From NCBI RefSeq assembly GCF_900116645.1, contig NZ_FPBO01000025.1:56818-120817 (forward strand): a stretch of 64,000 nt of DNA, in the 5' to 3' direction. Under the pieces are notes generated by a model that did no database searches, was not told where the DNA came from, and saw only the letters and a list, made by a program, of their open reading frames with translations. Below, piece by piece: positions 26,223 through 35,559 of this stretch (position 1 is the stretch's first letter; every line of letters begins with the position of its first letter). Origin of the DNA: Pseudoduganella namucuonensis (GTDB lineage Bacteria > Pseudomonadota > Gammaproteobacteria > Burkholderiales > Burkholderiaceae_D). The translations under genes were made by a program, and so were the position numbers.

Positions 26223-28382
26223 TCAGGTGCGGACATCGCGCACGATGGCCACGCTATGGACGATGATCTTGTCCGCGTCCGCCTGCAGCAGGCGGATGCG
26301 GCGCTGGACCAGGGGCCAGCCTGTCCAGGGCACGGCCGTCTCGCCGGGCGCCGGGCCTTCGGCCGGCAATTCGATGTCGTCGCCGGGCTGCGCGCCGTGC
26401 TGCGCCAGGGCGCGCGCCAGCGTGCGGCAAACCCGGCCGTGGCTGTGCGCCAGCATGGCGTTGACCGCCTCCGCCGGAATGTCCCGCGCGTGCCGGCGCA
26501 GGATGGCGCGCAGCGCCGCCACGTGCGCCACCAGCAGGTAGTTCTGCACGATGAACAGGTTGATGTCCTCGGCCGCGCGCCGCTTGCTGGCCGGCTCGTC
26601 GAGCATGCGCCCCAGCGCGCCGCTCAGCTCGGCGAGGCTGTCCATCAGGCGCTTGCGGTCGATGCGGTAGCGGAAGTCGTTGCGGCATTTCCCCTGCAGC
26701 AGCTCGAAGCTGGACTGCATGTAACGCAGGTTCATGGCCAGCACCTGCCGGATCAGCCGCGGCAGCGACTGGTATTCCCAGTTCGGCAGCACGAAGCTGA
26801 ACACGGTCGCCACCGCCGCGCCGATGAAGGTGTCCACCAGGCGCTCGGTGATCAGGTCCGCGTTCCCGGGCGCCATCAGGTGCATTTGCAGCAGGATCAT
26901 GATGCTGACCGAGATGGCCGCGTAGCGGTAGCGCAGGTAGATGAAGGTGGGCGTGGCCACGGTGGACAGGATCAGCAGGCCGACGATCACCGGCGTGTAG
27001 TTCAGGAAGCGCAGTATCAGCGCCGTGATCACGCAGCCGATGATGGTGCCGACGATGCGGTCGGCGCGGCGCTGCTTGGTCATGCTGAAGCTGGGCTTGA
27101 GGATGATCACGATGGTCAGCACGATCCAGTAGCTGTGCGCCGCGTACGGCAGCGTGTTCGCCACCACCAGGCCCGTGGTGATCGCCAACGCCACCCGCAG
27201 CGCGAAGCGGAACACGGGCGAATCCGGGCGCAGGTGCGACAACATCAATTGCAGCTCGTAGCGCTGCTGCGACAGGAAGGGCTGCATGTCCGCGTCCACC
27301 CAGAACGGCGTGCCCTCGTATTCATTCTGGCTGGCCACGTGCAGTTCGCCCGCCATGCGGATGATGGCGCGGATCTTGTTGCGCTGCGCGCGCAGCACGG
27401 CCAGCGCCTCCTGTTTCGGCTTGCCGGTGTCGATCTCCCCCCGCAGCGCGAGGATATGGCCCTCCAGCGCGTCCAGTTCCGCCTCGTAGCCGATGGCGGG
27501 GAAGGAGGGCCGCTTGCGCGTGACCGCGTAGCCGACCGACTCGATGTCGCGCGCGGCCTTGTACGCCAGCGCGCGCAGCGTTTGCAGCACGGGCGAGTCG
27601 GCGAAGTGCGTCCGCAGCAGGGCGTAGTCGGTGTGGGTGGACAGCACCAGTTCGTACAGGTCCAGCATGCAGACGTGGATCTGCACCACGATCGCGTCCT
27701 TGCGGTTCTGGTGGCTGCGCAGTATCAGGTCGCGCGAGGCCTGCTGGCGGTCGGCCAACTGGCCCTGGTGGCGTATCAGCTTGTTGAACTGTTCGGTGAG
27801 GTTGTGGCGCGTGTCGTAGAAATCGGCCTTGATGTCGATGTAGGCCGCCAGCTCGAACAGCGCCTCGGCCAGCACCTGCTGCTTGATGCGGTGGCGCAGC
27901 AGCCAGGCGATGGCCATCGCGTAGGCGAGATAGGCCACGCCGCCCAGCAGGAACAGGCCGGTGTGGATGAGGGACTCGCGCGCCGTCATCACGTGTTCCA
28001 TCGACATGGTCATGATGAACAGCGCGGCCAGCTGCAGCGGCATGGACTTCTTCCCGTACACCACCATCATGCAGGCGAGGAAGCTGACCAGCACCAGCAT
28101 GGCCATCAGCAGCCACGGCACCGGCCCGCACAGGCTGATGACGAGCGTGACGGCGGTGCACAGCAGCACCGAGGCCAGCATCTCGTTGAATTTGTGGCGC
28201 AGGGGGCTGGGCATGTCCATCAGCGCGGTGCACAGGGCGCCGATGCAGACGGTCATGGCGGTGGCCATGTCGGCGAATCGCAGGGCGATCAGCGTCACGC
28301 CCACCAGGCCGGCGCCGAAGCGCAGGCCGAGGTGGAAGTAATGGCTATGGAAGAAGGTGCGCGGGTTGAGGGCGTAGTGCAA
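26223..28382 (-). CDS. FUSC-family (YccS/YhfK-like) membrane protein
   Basis: 719-residue inner-membrane protein with two blocks of hydrophobic helices (about 20-160 and 395-510), each followed by a cytoplasmic helical region, the layout of FUSC/aromatic-acid-exporter-like proteins. Landmarks: YALNPRTFFHSHYFHLGLRFGAG at the N-terminus and KQRRADRIVGTIIGCVITALILRFL in the second block. The apparent start is TTG at 28382, one base after the stop of the carboxypeptidase gene; the next in-frame Met is inside the first helix, so the TTG is favoured. Substrate unknown. Confidence 0.85.
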   Translation of the reverse strand: MHYALNPRTFFHSHYFHLGLRFGAGLVGVTLIALRFADMATAMTVCIGALCTALMDMPSPLRHKFNEMLASVLLCTAVTLVISLCGPVPWLLMAMLVLVSFLACMMVVYGKKSMPLQLAALFIMTMSMEHVMTARESLIHTGLFLLGGVAYLAYAMAIAWLLRHRIKQQVLAEALFELAAYIDIKADFYDTRHNLTEQFNKLIRHQGQLADRQQASRDLILRSHQNRKDAIVVQIHVCMLDLYELVLSTHTDYALLRTHFADSPVLQTLRALAYKAARDIESVGYAVTRKRPSFPAIGYEAELDALEGHILALRGEIDTGKPKQEALAVLRAQRNKIRAIIRMAGELHVASQNEYEGTPFWVDADMQPFLSQQRYELQLMLSHLRPDSPVFRFALRVALAITTGLVVANTLPYAAHSYWIVLTIVIILKPSFSMTKQRRADRIVGTIIGCVITALILRFLNYTPVIVGLLILSTVATPTFIYLRYRYAAISVSIMILLQMHLMAPGNADLITERLVDTFIGAAVATVFSFVLPNWEYQSLPRLIRQVLAMNLRYMQSSFELLQGKCRNDFRYRIDRKRLMDSLAELSGALGRMLDEPASKRRAAEDINLFIVQNYLLVAHVAALRAILRRHARDIPAEAVNAMLAHSHGRVCRTLARALAQHGAQPGDDIELPAEGPAPGETAVPWTGWPLVQRRIRLLQADADKIIVHSVAIVRDVRT

Positions 28383-28383
28383 G

Positions 28384-30072
28384 TCAGAACACCGACAGGA
28401 CCGGGTAGCGGCGCCATTCCGGCTCCGCGTGGCGTTCGCCGTTGTGGAAAATGAAGTGCAGCACGGCGTCCTGGTCGGACAGCAGCGCAGGGTTGGCCAG
28501 CTTCCACGCCCCGAACTTCGCCTTCAGTTCCGGTTCGCTCTCCAGCATGTCCAGCGCCAGGTCCTCGAACACGTAGTCGGAGAAGGCTTCCTTCTTTTCC
28601 AGCACGCTGTTGAAGAAACCCCAGCGGAAGAAGCTGTCGTGCGCCAGCGGTTCCAGCGTCTCCACGGCGTAGCGCGCCCGGTCCTGGTCCAGGGACACGA
28701 TGTAGTCGCCCGCGTTCAGCTGGAACACGCCCCGGCGCGCCTCCAGCTCCACGCCGTCGTGGAACATATGGCCTTCGTAGGCGGTGGGGCGCGAGGTCAC
28801 GGAGGCGATGTGGTAGTACTGGGCGTCGATGGTTGCGGCGTTATCGACGCGGGTCATACGCACGCCGTTCCATTCCAGGCGCTCGATCACCTCGCGCCAC
28901 TGCTGCGGCACCACATAGGCCTTGGGCGCGCGCACGGAGACGTCGGCGACGAAGTTGTTGTACCAGGCGATGTCGCGTTCCCAGGGCTGGCCGCGGTCGT
29001 AGGACAGGCGGGTGTAGTTGCCGATCACGCTGGGGTGGCGCCTGGCCTCGTAGCCCTTGAAGCGGAAGGTGCCTGGCCGGTCCATGTCCACGGCCCAGCT
29101 CACGGGCCATTCGGCGCGGACGCGGCCCTGGGCCTTCGCCTCTGCGCGCAGCCGCTTGATCGCGGCGCCGTTGGCGACCGTGAACGCCAGCACGCTTTCC
29201 ACCAGCGCGCGCATGGAATCGTAGCGGTCCGCGAAGGGCTTCAGCATGTGCGTCTCGGGCATGAAACCGATCACGTGGTGCAGCGCCGCGAAGCCGGTGG
29301 AGAAGCGCGGCACTTCGAGGAAATCGACGATGCCGTCGTCCGGGCTGTCCTTCAGCGGATTCACGTAGGGGCAGGTGGGCCAGCCGCGCCGCTCCATGTC
29401 CGCGTAGATCGCGGGCAGCATGGTGTCGCGCAGGAAGGGCCCGAGGCCGCTGCCCAGCTTGTCGGCCTGGGTCTGGATCAGCGTCATCGTGTAGCTGTAG
29501 TCGGCGCCGTTGGAGGTGTGGGTGTCCACCATCACGTCCGGGTCCCAGGCCGCGATCAGCTGGTTGAACAGGCGCGCGTTCAGCGAGTCGCACTTGATGA
29601 AGTCGCGGTTCAGGTCCAGGTGGCGGCTGTTGGCGCGGAAGCCGAACCGCTCCGGGCCGTCCTGGTTCACGCGCGAGGTGTTGGCGCGGTTCAGGCAGCC
29701 GTCCACGTTGTAGACCGGGATGAACAGCAGCACCGTTTCGCCCAGCGCGGCCAGCTTGGCCGGGTCGTGGCAGAAGTCGCGCACCATGGCCATGCAGGCG
29801 TCGATGCCTTCCGGTTCGCCCGGGTGGATGCCGTTGTTGTTGAAGAAGACCGTGCGGCCGGCGCCCTTGATGGCCTCGCGCTCGAACACGCCGTCCGCGC
29901 TCACCACGCCCTGGTGGATGGGGACGCCGCCGTCGGACACGCCGATGCGCTCGAATCGCAGCACCCGCGGGAAGCGGCGCGCCAGCTCCTCGTAGAAGGC
30001 GATGCATTCGGTCCAAAGGGTGGTCTGGTTGCGGTTGCCCTTCTCGTAGGGCGTGAGCGTTTCTGGGTGCAT
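28384..30072 (-). CDS. M14-family zinc carboxypeptidase
   Basis: 562-residue metallopeptidase. The zinc-binding pair is H83 and E86 in NNGIHPGEPEG and the third ligand is likely the His of MVDTHTSNGADYSYTMT; DLNRDFIKCDSLNAR is also typical of the M14 fold. No clear signal peptide is seen, so it is probably cytoplasmic and acts on small peptides or peptide-like amides. It is transcribed with the FUSC gene, whose start lies one base beyond its stop. Confidence 0.87.
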   Translation of the reverse strand: MHPETLTPYEKGNRNQTTLWTECIAFYEELARRFPRVLRFERIGVSDGGVPIHQGVVSADGVFEREAIKGAGRTVFFNNNGIHPGEPEGIDACMAMVRDFCHDPAKLAALGETVLLFIPVYNVDGCLNRANTSRVNQDGPERFGFRANSRHLDLNRDFIKCDSLNARLFNQLIAAWDPDVMVDTHTSNGADYSYTMTLIQTQADKLGSGLGPFLRDTMLPAIYADMERRGWPTCPYVNPLKDSPDDGIVDFLEVPRFSTGFAALHHVIGFMPETHMLKPFADRYDSMRALVESVLAFTVANGAAIKRLRAEAKAQGRVRAEWPVSWAVDMDRPGTFRFKGYEARRHPSVIGNYTRLSYDRGQPWERDIAWYNNFVADVSVRAPKAYVVPQQWREVIERLEWNGVRMTRVDNAATIDAQYYHIASVTSRPTAYEGHMFHDGVELEARRGVFQLNAGDYIVSLDQDRARYAVETLEPLAHDSFFRWGFFNSVLEKKEAFSDYVFEDLALDMLESEPELKAKFGAWKLANPALLSDQDAVLHFIFHNGERHAEPEWRRYPVLSVF

Positions 30073-30253
30073 GGCGTCTGGATCTCAGAGGGTCTGTCGG
30101 TCGAAGGCGCGCCGGATAGGCGCGGTATCAAGGGGACGATTGTATCATTCCGCGCACTTTCCCCCGCGTCCCGCCGGGGGCTTGATCCGCTTCATGGGGC
30201 GCCGCGCCGGCCCATGCTATCACTGCCTTTTCCAAGCGATTCAGGAGGCGGTC

Positions 30254-30967
30254 ATGGGGAAAACGTGGTTGGCTGGAGTGTGCCTGGCGCTGGCCGGCGG
30301 CGTCGCGGCGGGCCAGGAGGCGCCGGATTCGGTGCGGATGGAGGGCGGCCAGGTGCTGGTGCGCTTCAGGACCATGACCGTGCTGCTCGACCCGTCCGGG
30401 GACGCGGCGTCCATGCCGCCGGTGGACCTGGTGCTGCTGCGCGGCTGCGGCGAGCGGCAGCGGGCCTGGCTGGCGCGGCAGACGCTGGACCGCTCGGTGG
30501 TGGTGGCGGCGGGCCGTCCCTGCGCGGCCGAGTTGCGCGGCCAGGGCGTGCGCCGCGCGCAGGTGCTGGGACTGTGGGGCGCCTACGCGTTGCGGCGCGG
30601 CGCCGTCAGCGTGCGGCTGACCGTGATGCCGGGCGCGGGACCGCGCGCCGCCGCCTGGCTGGGCGACGCGGCGCCGGAGGACGCGGCGCAGGATCAATCG
30701 CTGGGTGTGATGCTGGACTTCTCGGACGGCGCCCACGGCGCGCTCCGCCTGTACGCGGGCGGCGACGCGGACGACGTGGACCTGGCCGCGATTCCCCAGC
30801 GCTTCCCCGGCGCGGACCTGGCCGTGGTGCGCCGGGACGGGGAGCCGCTGCTGGGCGCCGTCGAGACCCGGCGCGACGGCAGCCGCGTGATGCGCATGGT
30901 GGCGCTGGCGCCGGACGCGGCCTACCGGATACCGGCGGCGCGCGCCGCCGGCGCCAAGCCGCGCTGA
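30254..30967 (+). CDS. Secreted degenerate metallo-beta-lactamase-fold protein (UlaG-like)
   Basis: 237 residues with a signal peptide (about 1-20, GGVAAGQ) and AGGAGG at the ribosome-binding site. The body follows the UlaG-like pattern: MTVLLDPSG (41-49), VDLVLL (57-62), VVVAAGRPCAAELRGQGV, VSVRLTVMPGAGP, LRLYAGGD (165-171) and FPGADLAVV. Where the metal-binding HxHxDH should follow strand LVLL there is RGCGER (63-68), so the usual ligands are missing. I read it as a pseudoenzyme or binding protein; the fold assignment is inference. Confidence 0.65.
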   Translation: MGKTWLAGVCLALAGGVAAGQEAPDSVRMEGGQVLVRFRTMTVLLDPSGDAASMPPVDLVLLRGCGERQRAWLARQTLDRSVVVAAGRPCAAELRGQGVRRAQVLGLWGAYALRRGAVSVRLTVMPGAGPRAAAWLGDAAPEDAAQDQSLGVMLDFSDGAHGALRLYAGGDADDVDLAAIPQRFPGADLAVVRRDGEPLLGAVETRRDGSRVMRMVALAPDAAYRIPAARAAGAKPR

Positions 30968-30983
30968 GCGGCGTTTTGCCCGC

Positions 30984-31550
30984 TTACGCGGACGGCGCGT
31001 TCTTCCCGACCCAGGCCGCGAAGGCGGTGATGAACTTGGTCAGCACCTGGCGGGTCTGGTCGTTGGAGACCTTGCCGTCCTCGCCCAGCAGTTTTTCGGC
31101 GCTGCCGATGTAGGCTTCCGGCGCGGGCATGGTGGCCACGTTCAGCGCCACCAGCGACTGGCGCACGTTGTGGTTGGCGCCGAAGCCGCCCACCGCGCCC
31201 GGCGACACCGTCACCACGCCGGCGGCCTTGCCGTCCCAAATGCTCTTGCCCCAGGGGCGCGAACCGACGTCGATCGCGTTCTTGATGGAGGCCGGCATGG
31301 CGCGGTTGTACTCGGGCGTGACGAACAGCACGCCGTCCACCCTGGCCAGCTTGTCGCGGAAGGCGGTCCACGCGGCAGGCGGCGCGCCGGCGTCGTCCAG
31401 GTCCTGGTTGTACAGGGCCAGGTCGCCGATCTCCACCACCTCGAACTCCAGCGTGGCGGGCGCCAGCGCGATGAGTTCGTGCGCGAATTTGCGGTTCAGG
31501 GACTCCTTGCGCAGGCTGCCGATCAGCACGGCGATTTTTTTCGCAGACAT
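30984..31550 (-). CDS. NADPH-dependent FMN/quinone/chromate reductase (ChrR/YieF-like)
   Basis: 188-residue flavodoxin-fold reductase. IGSLRKESLNRKFAHEL is the FMN phosphate loop and TPEYNRAMPASIKNAIDVGSRP is the family signature with the YNR element. Such enzymes carry out two-electron reduction of quinones and various xenobiotics in the cytoplasm. The start at 31550 is preceded by GGAGTATCCA; the frame opens at 31580. It follows the LysR gene by 33 bases on the same strand and is probably in one operon with it. Confidence 0.9.
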   Translation of the reverse strand: MSAKKIAVLIGSLRKESLNRKFAHELIALAPATLEFEVVEIGDLALYNQDLDDAGAPPAAWTAFRDKLARVDGVLFVTPEYNRAMPASIKNAIDVGSRPWGKSIWDGKAAGVVTVSPGAVGGFGANHNVRQSLVALNVATMPAPEAYIGSAEKLLGEDGKVSNDQTRQVLTKFITAFAAWVGKNAPSA

Positions 31551-31583
31551 TGGATACTCCGGTTGTTGTTGAAGGAACAAACT

Positions 31584-32498
31584 TTAATGTACATCAACCG
31601 GGAAAAACGCGCGCAAATCCTCGTACAGGAAGAGCGTGAGCGCCTTGACGCGGGCGGTGTCCTTCAGGTCGCGGTGGGTCAGCAGCCAAACGTCGGTGTC
31701 GAACCGCGCGGCGTCGAACGAGGGATCGGGCGGCGCCACGCGCCGCAGGCGGCGCTCCTGGTCCGCCAGCAGGCAAAGCAGGGGCGCCATGCCCATGCCT
31801 TCGCGCGCCGCGTCCACCATCGTCAGCAGGCTGTCGACGCGCGTCGTCACGCGGTGCGCCGGCACCGCCGCGGCCAGCCAGCGGCTCTGCGCCAGATGGG
31901 CCAGCGTGTCGTCCAGCCCTATCCAGTCGTGCGCCGGCCAGTCGTCGGCCGCGACGCCGCGTTTCGCGGCGGCCCTCAGGTAGGCGTGCGAGGCGTAGAT
32001 GGCGCTGCCGAGCGCGCCCAGGCGGCGGCCCACCAGCGTCTCCGGCGGCGCGTTCGAGGGCCGCAGCGCCACGTCGGCCTCGCGCCGGTTCAGGTTGAGG
32101 AAGGAGTTGTTCACCACCAGTTGCAGCCGCACGTCCGGATGCCGCTGCTGGAAGCGCGCCAGGCTGGGCATCAGCATGCCGCGCGCCAGCGTGTCCGTGG
32201 TGGTGACGCGGATCTCGCCGCTGAGCGACTGGTCGCGGCCGCCCACGGCCCGCCGCGCCGCGTCTATCCGCTCCTCCACGCCGCCCAGGCCCTGCCTCAG
32301 CGCTTCGCCGGCCGCCGTCATCACATAGCCGGACTGGAAGCGCTCGAACAGCCGCACGCCCAGCGCGCGTTCCAGGCCGTCGACGCGGCGCAGCACCGTC
32401 GAATGGTTCACGCCGAGCCGGCGCGCGGCGGCCGAGACGCTGCCGCCCCGGCAGATGGCGGAAAAGTAGCGCAGGTCTTCCCAGTCGAGGTTATGCAT
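31584..32498 (-). CDS. LysR-family transcriptional regulator
   Basis: 304 residues with an N-terminal winged helix-turn-helix (WEDLRYFSAICRGGSVSAAARRLGVNHSTVLRRVDGLERALGVRLFER, about 6-53) and a C-terminal substrate-binding domain. It diverges from the glutathione transferase gene across an 87-base gap, the usual arrangement for a LysR regulator and a target; it also precedes the reductase gene on its own strand. Ligand not predictable. Confidence 0.92.
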   Translation of the reverse strand: MHNLDWEDLRYFSAICRGGSVSAAARRLGVNHSTVLRRVDGLERALGVRLFERFQSGYVMTAAGEALRQGLGGVEERIDAARRAVGGRDQSLSGEIRVTTTDTLARGMLMPSLARFQQRHPDVRLQLVVNNSFLNLNRREADVALRPSNAPPETLVGRRLGALGSAIYASHAYLRAAAKRGVAADDWPAHDWIGLDDTLAHLAQSRWLAAAVPAHRVTTRVDSLLTMVDAAREGMGMAPLLCLLADQERRLRRVAPPDPSFDAARFDTDVWLLTHRDLKDTARVKALTLFLYEDLRAFFPVDVH

Positions 32499-32585
32499 AT
32501 TTGCAAAATGATTGTCGAATTCCAGTCAATTCTAATGCGTTTTCGCCGAGCCTATACTGGACGCGTCAACCACAAGGAGCACACC

Positions 32586-33200
32586 ATGACCACCCTCTAC
32601 ACGGCCAATACACCCAACGGCCAGAAGATCACCATCGCCTTGCAGGAACTGGAGATGGCTTACGAACTGCGCATGGTCGACCTGGGCGCGGGCGAGCAAC
32701 GCCAGGCGCCGTTCAGCGACATGAGCCCCAATCACAAGATTCCGCTGCTGGTGGACGATGGCCGGCCCATCTTCGAATCCGGCGCGATCCTGATCCACCT
32801 GGCCGACAAGGCGGGACGCCTGCTGGCCGCCGACGGCGCGGCGCGCGGCGAGGCGCTGCAATGGCTGTTCATGCAGGTGGGCAGCGTGGGGCCGATGCTG
32901 GGCCAACTATGGTGGTTCCGCCACGCGTCCGGCACGCGCAACGAGCAGGCGCTGGAGCGCTACGGGCGCGAGGTGGCGCGGCTGTACGGCGTCTATGAAA
33001 AAAGGCTGGCGGGGCGCGACTGGCTGGCGGGGGACGGCTACGGCGTCGCCGACATCGCCACCTTCCCGTGGCTGGCCGCGCACCACGAGGTGGGCGTGGA
33101 CATGGCCGCGTTTCCGGCGGTGGCGCGCTGGCTGGAGCGCATCGCCGCGCGGCCGGCGACGATGCGCGGACTGGCGCAGCTGAAGTCGCCCAAGGAGTAG
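32586..33200 (+). CDS. Glutathione S-transferase, YghU/Ure2p-like N-terminus
   Basis: 204 residues with a thioredoxin-like domain (LYTANTPNGQKITIALQELEM, then HKIPLLVDDGRPIFESGAILIHLADKAG) and an all-helical C-terminal domain (GYGVADIATFPWLA). The TANTPNGQK active-site region resembles the YfcG/YghU group, which are disulfide reductases on glutathione. AAGGAGCACACC precedes the start. Divergent from the LysR gene, which likely regulates it. Confidence 0.9.
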   Translation: MTTLYTANTPNGQKITIALQELEMAYELRMVDLGAGEQRQAPFSDMSPNHKIPLLVDDGRPIFESGAILIHLADKAGRLLAADGAARGEALQWLFMQVGSVGPMLGQLWWFRHASGTRNEQALERYGREVARLYGVYEKRLAGRDWLAGDGYGVADIATFPWLAAHHEVGVDMAAFPAVARWLERIAARPATMRGLAQLKSPKE

Positions 33201-33219
33201 CGGCCGGCGCCGGCGTGAG

Positions 33220-33253
33220 AAAAAGCCACGCGGGCCGCCGGGGCGCGCGTGGC
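33220..33253 (-). terminator. Intrinsic terminator of the S46 peptidase gene
   Basis: On the minus strand an 8-base GCCACGCG/CGCGTGGC stem is followed by TTTTTCTC. It lies about 20 bases past the peptidase stop; the plus strand lacks the T-run. Confidence 0.8.
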
Positions 33254-33273
33254 TTCGGAAGGGGGCGTGCGGC

Positions 33274-35427
33274 TTACTCCGCGCCCATCTCCCTCAGCAG
33301 GTTGTCCGCCTTGTCCACGTGCCGCATGTTCCACAGCATGTAGCGCAGGTCGACCTGGATCGAGCGGGTGTTGGCCTTGTTGTAGTCCCAGTCGGAGATG
33401 ATGGAGTCCAGCGTGCCGTCGAAGGCCAGGCCGATGAATTCACCCTTGGCGTTCAGCGCGGCCGAGCCGGAGTTGCCGCCGGTGATGTCCAGCGTCGCCA
33501 GGTAGTTCACCGGCACGCTCTTCAGCTTGGGATCGACGTAGTGGCCGAAGTCCTTGGCCTTGATCGCGTCCAGCTGCGCCTTCGGCGCGTTGAACTCGCC
33601 CGTGCCGGTGGCCTTGGCGGCCACGCCCTTCACGGTGGTGAAGGCGGTCCAGGCGGTGCCGTCAGCGCCCCATGGGCGGCCGGTGATGTTGCCGAAGGTG
33701 ACGCGCAGCGTGCCGTTGGCGTCCGGGTACACGGCCTGGCCCTTGGACTTCATGTGGGCCATCTTCGCCTTCATGTAGCTCGAGTAGGCCTGCTGCAGGT
33801 TGCCCGCCAGTTCCTCCTCCTCGGCCTCCTCCTTCAGCGCGATGTCGTACATCGCCACGGCGGCCTTGATGAAGCTGTCGCCGCTGGCCTTGAAGTCCTC
33901 GGGCTTCCTGTCCAGCCAGGCCTCGCGCGCGGCGGCGTCGCCCAGCTTGCTGCCGGCGTACAGCCTGTCCATCGCGGCCTTCAGTTCGGCCGCCGGCATG
34001 CCGGCGGCCACGCCGACGGCGGCGTCCCAGTTCGCGTTGTGCTCGGCCTGGGGCTGCGCGGCGTACTTCTGCAGGTGGTGCATGACCAGCGCCTTGTCCA
34101 CCTTCTCGTCGTAGCTGCGCGCCAGCGCGGCGATGCTGGCCTTCAGGCGCGGCAGGTCGCGGGTCTGGTAGCCGGCCTTGCGCTCGGCGTCCGGCTTTTG
34201 CGACTCGTTCGCCAGGCGCAGCATCAGGCGCGCCGCGTTCAGCAGGCGCGGCTGCGAGTAGTTCAGTTCGAAGTCGCGCTTCACGTCGGCGTCGCGCTTG
34301 GCGATCAGCTGCTCGACCCGGGTGATGGCGGCGGCGAATTCCCGCTGGCGCTTGGCGTCGCCGTTGACCCAGGCTTTCAGCTCCTCGTGCTCCCTGGTCT
34401 TGCGGGCCAGGAAGTCGCTGCCGGCGTAGGAGTCCAGCATGCCCTGGCGGTTCTTGTAGTAGTTATTGTTGTTGGCCACCTGGGCCGCGTATTTCAGCGC
34501 GGTGTCGCGGTCGTCCTTGGTTTCGCGCTCGATGATGGCCAGGTTGTCGCCGGTCGCCTTCACGTAGTTCGGGTAGTTCCAGTCGAAGGTGAACGCCACC
34601 TCGGACGGCAGGCGGTGGCGGTTGGTGCGGCCGGGATAGCCCAGCGCCATGACGAAATCGCCCTCCTTCACGCCCTCCCTGGCCAGCTTCAGGTGGTGCT
34701 TGGGCAGGTAGGGCACGTTGTCCTTGCTGTAGTCGGCGGCCTTGCCGTCCTTGCTCACGTAGGCGCGGTAGAAGCCGTAGTCGCCGGTGTGGCGCGGCCA
34801 CATCCAGTTGTCGGTGTCGCCGCCGAACTTGCCCACGCCGGACGGCGGCGCGTGCACCAGGCGCACGTCGCGGATCTCCAGCTGCTTGATCTGGTAGAAC
34901 TCCAGGCCGCCGTAGAACGACGACACGGTGCAGCGGTGGCCCTCGTCCTTCTCGCAGGCCGATTGCAGCGCCTTCTGGTTCTTCTCGATCGCGTCGCTGC
35001 GCGCCTTGCCGGCCAGCTTGGCCACCTCGGGCGTGATGATACGGTCGCTCACGTTCAGCACCTCCTTGGTGACGAACACGCGGCTGCCCGGCTTGGCCGG
35101 CACTTCCTCGGCCAGGGTCCTGGCCAGGAAGCCGTTGGTCAGCAGGTCGTTGGCGGCGGTGGAATTGTGCGCCACGCTGTCGTATACGCAGTGGTGGTTG
35201 GTGGCGACCAGGCCTTGCGGCGAGACGAAGGAGGCCGAGCAGCCGCCCAGGCTGACGATGGCGCCCATGGGGAACTCGGTCAGCTTGGTCAGGGTGGCCG
35301 GGTCCAGCTTCAGGCCGGCGGCTTTCAGTTGCTTGGCTACTTGTGGCAGCTGCTGCGGCATCCACATGCCTTCTTCGGCGTGGGCGGCGGTGCTCAGGAT
35401 GGCGAGCGCGATCAGGGATTTTTTCAT
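33274..35427 (-). CDS. S46-family dipeptidyl peptidase
   Basis: 717-residue exported serine peptidase of the DPP7/DPP11 family, which removes dipeptides from peptide N-termini in the periplasm. A signal peptide is seen (MKKSLIALAILSTAAHAEEG). The chymotrypsin-like triad elements are GGCSASFVSPQGLVATNHHC (His at 78-79), FGGDTDNWMWPRHTGDY with the Asp, and GNSGSAALNAKGEFIGLAFDG with the nucleophile Ser. The start was placed at 35427; the frame runs to 35490. Whether it prefers acidic or hydrophobic P1 residues is not decided. Confidence 0.93.
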   Translation of the reverse strand: MKKSLIALAILSTAAHAEEGMWMPQQLPQVAKQLKAAGLKLDPATLTKLTEFPMGAIVSLGGCSASFVSPQGLVATNHHCVYDSVAHNSTAANDLLTNGFLARTLAEEVPAKPGSRVFVTKEVLNVSDRIITPEVAKLAGKARSDAIEKNQKALQSACEKDEGHRCTVSSFYGGLEFYQIKQLEIRDVRLVHAPPSGVGKFGGDTDNWMWPRHTGDYGFYRAYVSKDGKAADYSKDNVPYLPKHHLKLAREGVKEGDFVMALGYPGRTNRHRLPSEVAFTFDWNYPNYVKATGDNLAIIERETKDDRDTALKYAAQVANNNNYYKNRQGMLDSYAGSDFLARKTREHEELKAWVNGDAKRQREFAAAITRVEQLIAKRDADVKRDFELNYSQPRLLNAARLMLRLANESQKPDAERKAGYQTRDLPRLKASIAALARSYDEKVDKALVMHHLQKYAAQPQAEHNANWDAAVGVAAGMPAAELKAAMDRLYAGSKLGDAAAREAWLDRKPEDFKASGDSFIKAAVAMYDIALKEEAEEEELAGNLQQAYSSYMKAKMAHMKSKGQAVYPDANGTLRVTFGNITGRPWGADGTAWTAFTTVKGVAAKATGTGEFNAPKAQLDAIKAKDFGHYVDPKLKSVPVNYLATLDITGGNSGSAALNAKGEFIGLAFDGTLDSIISDWDYNKANTRSIQVDLRYMLWNMRHVDKADNLLREMGAE

Positions 35428-35508
35428 GGGGAGGGATACTCTCGAGGGCCGAAAAAAGGCGAGTATCCGCATGGTTGACGTGTTCGTCAACCGGAATGTG
35501 GCGGCGCA

Positions 35509-35537
35509 TAAAAAAAGCCAACGCCGCGGCGTTGGCT
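35509..35537 (-). terminator. Intrinsic terminator of the GlsB-like gene
   Basis: Stem GCCAACGCC/GGCGTTGGC with a two-base loop; on the minus strand it is followed by a run of T residues. It lies about 25 bases past the stop at 35560. Confidence 0.85.
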
Positions 35538-35559
35538 GGCACGTTCCGGCGCATAAAGT

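Noticed and set aside
26256..28454. 732-codon plus-strand frame opposite the FUSC gene
   Set aside because: The minus-strand FUSC protein has clear membrane helices and motifs; the plus-strand frame is His/Gln/Arg-rich noise.
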